DNA of 64,000 nt from Hysterangium stoloniferum (lineage: Eukaryota > Basidiomycota > Agaricomycetes > Hysterangiales > Hysterangiaceae): assembly GCA_015178975.1 (NCBI GenBank), contig WHVD01000010.1, positions 620,001-684,000 on the forward strand. Direction: 5' to 3'. This document shows, one piece after another, positions 62,669-64,000 of this stretch. The number at the start of each line of letters is the position of its first letter. Position 1 is the stretch's first letter. The notes under the pieces are model-generated. The model did no database searches and was not told where the DNA came from. It worked only from the letters and a program-made list of their open reading frames with translations. The translations under genes and the position numbers were made by a program.

Positions 62669-63266
62669 CTTCCAGGTGATATCCCGAGGTGAAGTGTAGT
62701 TTCATGTCGAGGGCTTTTCTGAGGGCCTGGAAGAAATGGAAGATGAGCTTGGAGCCTCAATCGGAAGTTACGTGAGATGGAACAACATGTTTGGAAAATA
62801 CATGAATAATGAAAAGTTCCACTAATTGTAAGGAGGTGATTGTATTGTGAGTGGGTATGAAAATGCCTTGTTTCGAGAATTGATCCACAACAACTAAGAA
62901 TGGATGTAAAGCCTTCAGAAGTCGGAAGTTGTTCAATAAAATCCATGGAAATTGAGTTCCATGGTTTTTCCAGTATCAGAAGTTGCTTGAGAAGGCCATA
63001 TGGCTTATGTCTCTGGGTTTTAGAGTGTAAGCAGGTGGTGCATGACTTACAGAACTGGGTTATGAAATCTCAGAGGTTGGGCCAAGTATATTCTCTATGG
63101 ATTAAACCAAGAGTATTGTTAATGCCGTATTGTCCAGAGATTGGATGATCGTGTTTGCACTGAAGTACACAAAGTCAGAGATTATTGGAATCTGGAACGT
63201 AGATACGTCCATCGAGACAGATAAAACCTTGAGAATCTTGTGACCATCGAGGTTGGTCAGGACTAT

Positions 63267-64000
63267 CGAGAGCGGACACATTGAGACGGATAATCTTGGA
63301 AACATGGAGAGAGTCAACACAACCCTCTGTCCATGCAGATTCCAGAGGGTTGCTTACTCTTTTTTCGACTCCATGGTGGGTTTTTCCTTGGACATCATAG
63401 TCGTAGTGGAAGTTGCCACGTGGGCCTTGGAAGAGTTAGACTTAACGGTACAGTCAGAAACCTTGTGTCTGCCTTTTGCACAGAAAAGGCAGAGGTCATT
63501 ATCCATGCATTGTTGTTTCTCCTTCGGGGTGAGTTTACTGTCAGTGCCCAACAAATGGGAAATGTGAGGTTTGTCGGAAGTTGACTGTTTATCCTTGTTG
63601 GATTTCTTGTCTTTTTTCCAATCAGAATTTGATTTGCCAGTATTAGTGCCAGAGTTGCTGGTGTTATTGCCTGAGTTATTGCCAGAAGACTTGCTAGTCA
63701 ATGCCTTGTTGTTCTGAGAACATTCCATCAGATTCTCTCAGGAGACCTCGGCTTTTCGTTCCCAGTAATGGGCATTGGATGTCTGAGCTTTAATCCGCAT
63801 GAGTTGGAGAGTTTTAGGCTTTCCATCTTTGCAGATCTCATCTTTAAGGTGTGATGGAAGTCCCATATAGAACTGGTGCCTGAGGGTGGAATCATCCCAT
63901 CCACATCGTGCAGCGACGGTATTGAACTTGATGAGATAATCGGAGACTCGTTGATTGTCCTTCATCTTGAGCGTCATTAATTCATTTTCCGCTTCACCGG
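63267..64000 (-). pseudogene. gag of G4, running off the right edge
   Basis: In minus sense: capsid (TLKMKDNQRVSDYLIKFN, FYMGLPSHLKDEICKDGKPK), a Ser/Asn/Lys linker, the zinc knuckle CLFCAKGRHKVSDC (about 63455-63500), and a short protease-linker part fused to integrase at 63267. It is very close to G3 gag at 45860-47050. One frame change lies near 63735. The 5' part and 5' LTR are outside the window. Confidence 0.8.

Larger units (their letters stand above)
61227..63266 (-). pseudogene. pol of G4: integrase and chromodomain only, internal deletion
   Basis: In minus sense the integrase begins at 63266 (LDGRIYVPDSNN). It continues through MDFIEQLPTSEGFTSIL and VVVDQFSKQG to HPEGD, is cut by the AT-rich element (62033-62668), and resumes MEHINQTLEQYLRIY, FANKGYNLNLTVH, PPNFKIGDQVFVKSQFF. 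The chromodomain is around 61230-61440. At 63266/63267 it is joined directly to gag/protease-linker sequence, so protease, RT and RNase H (about 2.9 kb) are deleted with only a few bases of shared sequence at the joint. The family is the same as G3 (near-identical blocks). Confidence 0.82.

Overview
The window looks like repeat-rich heterochromatin from a filamentous fungus, most likely a basidiomycete (Agaricomycetes). The evidence is: chromodomain Ty3/gypsy elements (chromoviruses), introns of about 47-63 bp with GTAAGT-type donors, a fungal Zn(II)2Cys6 motif, Tc1/mariner elements and heavy CpG decay. I cannot name the genus. No rRNA, tRNA or CRISPR array was seen. Family letters (LTR A-M, elements G1-G6) are mine.

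Layout. 540-4606: broken plus-strand chromovirus G1, split by solo LTR M. 4608-7221: LTR pieces and a gag stub. 7222-13704: minus-strand chromovirus G1b with LTR D. G1b's 5' LTR is cut at 13704 and resumes at 47626 (target duplication GTGTG), so 13705-47625 lies inside it. The outer frame of that insert is chromovirus G3 with E-type LTRs. Its C-terminal half, antisense gene and 3' LTR are at 13705-21797; its 5' LTR and N-terminal half are at 44092-47625. Between the halves is a 22-kb block flanked by about 400-bp direct repeats. The block holds another element remnant (G6), solo LTRs A, B, C, E, G and J, a decayed Tc1 element, minisatellites, two decayed genes and one well-preserved multi-exon gene (40094-41583). 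G1b's LTR is cut again at 48132 by chromovirus G5, whose right LTR is cut at 57908 by chromovirus G4. G4 runs off the right edge.

Two results stand out. (1) The LTR D/E chromoviruses carry, between pol and the 3' LTR and on the opposite strand, a spliced gene with its own TATA box. It encodes a coiled-coil plus Zn2Cys6 protein, and four copies plus a promoter fragment are present. (2) In the L/D, E and G families, the presumed first 10-11 nt of the RNA (about 33 bp after a TATA box) is complementary to the site 2 nt downstream of the 5' LTR. The pairing changes together between families, as expected for Tf1-type self-priming. A core of about 24 bp is also shared by otherwise dissimilar LTRs.

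Other items: a gag-only LTR element with TG..CA ends and exact target duplications (48142-49634), four copies of an AT-rich GAGGAT...ATCCTC element, an intact Tc1 transposase gene, a pogo-like MITE and a 44-bp perfect palindrome. Most coding regions are pseudogenes. The best preserved frames are the Tc1 transposase, the 40-41.6 kb gene and exons 2-3 of the antisense gene at 18.8-19.8 kb. Strand for LTRs is the sense of the element family, inferred from the shared core motif or from linked gag/pol.
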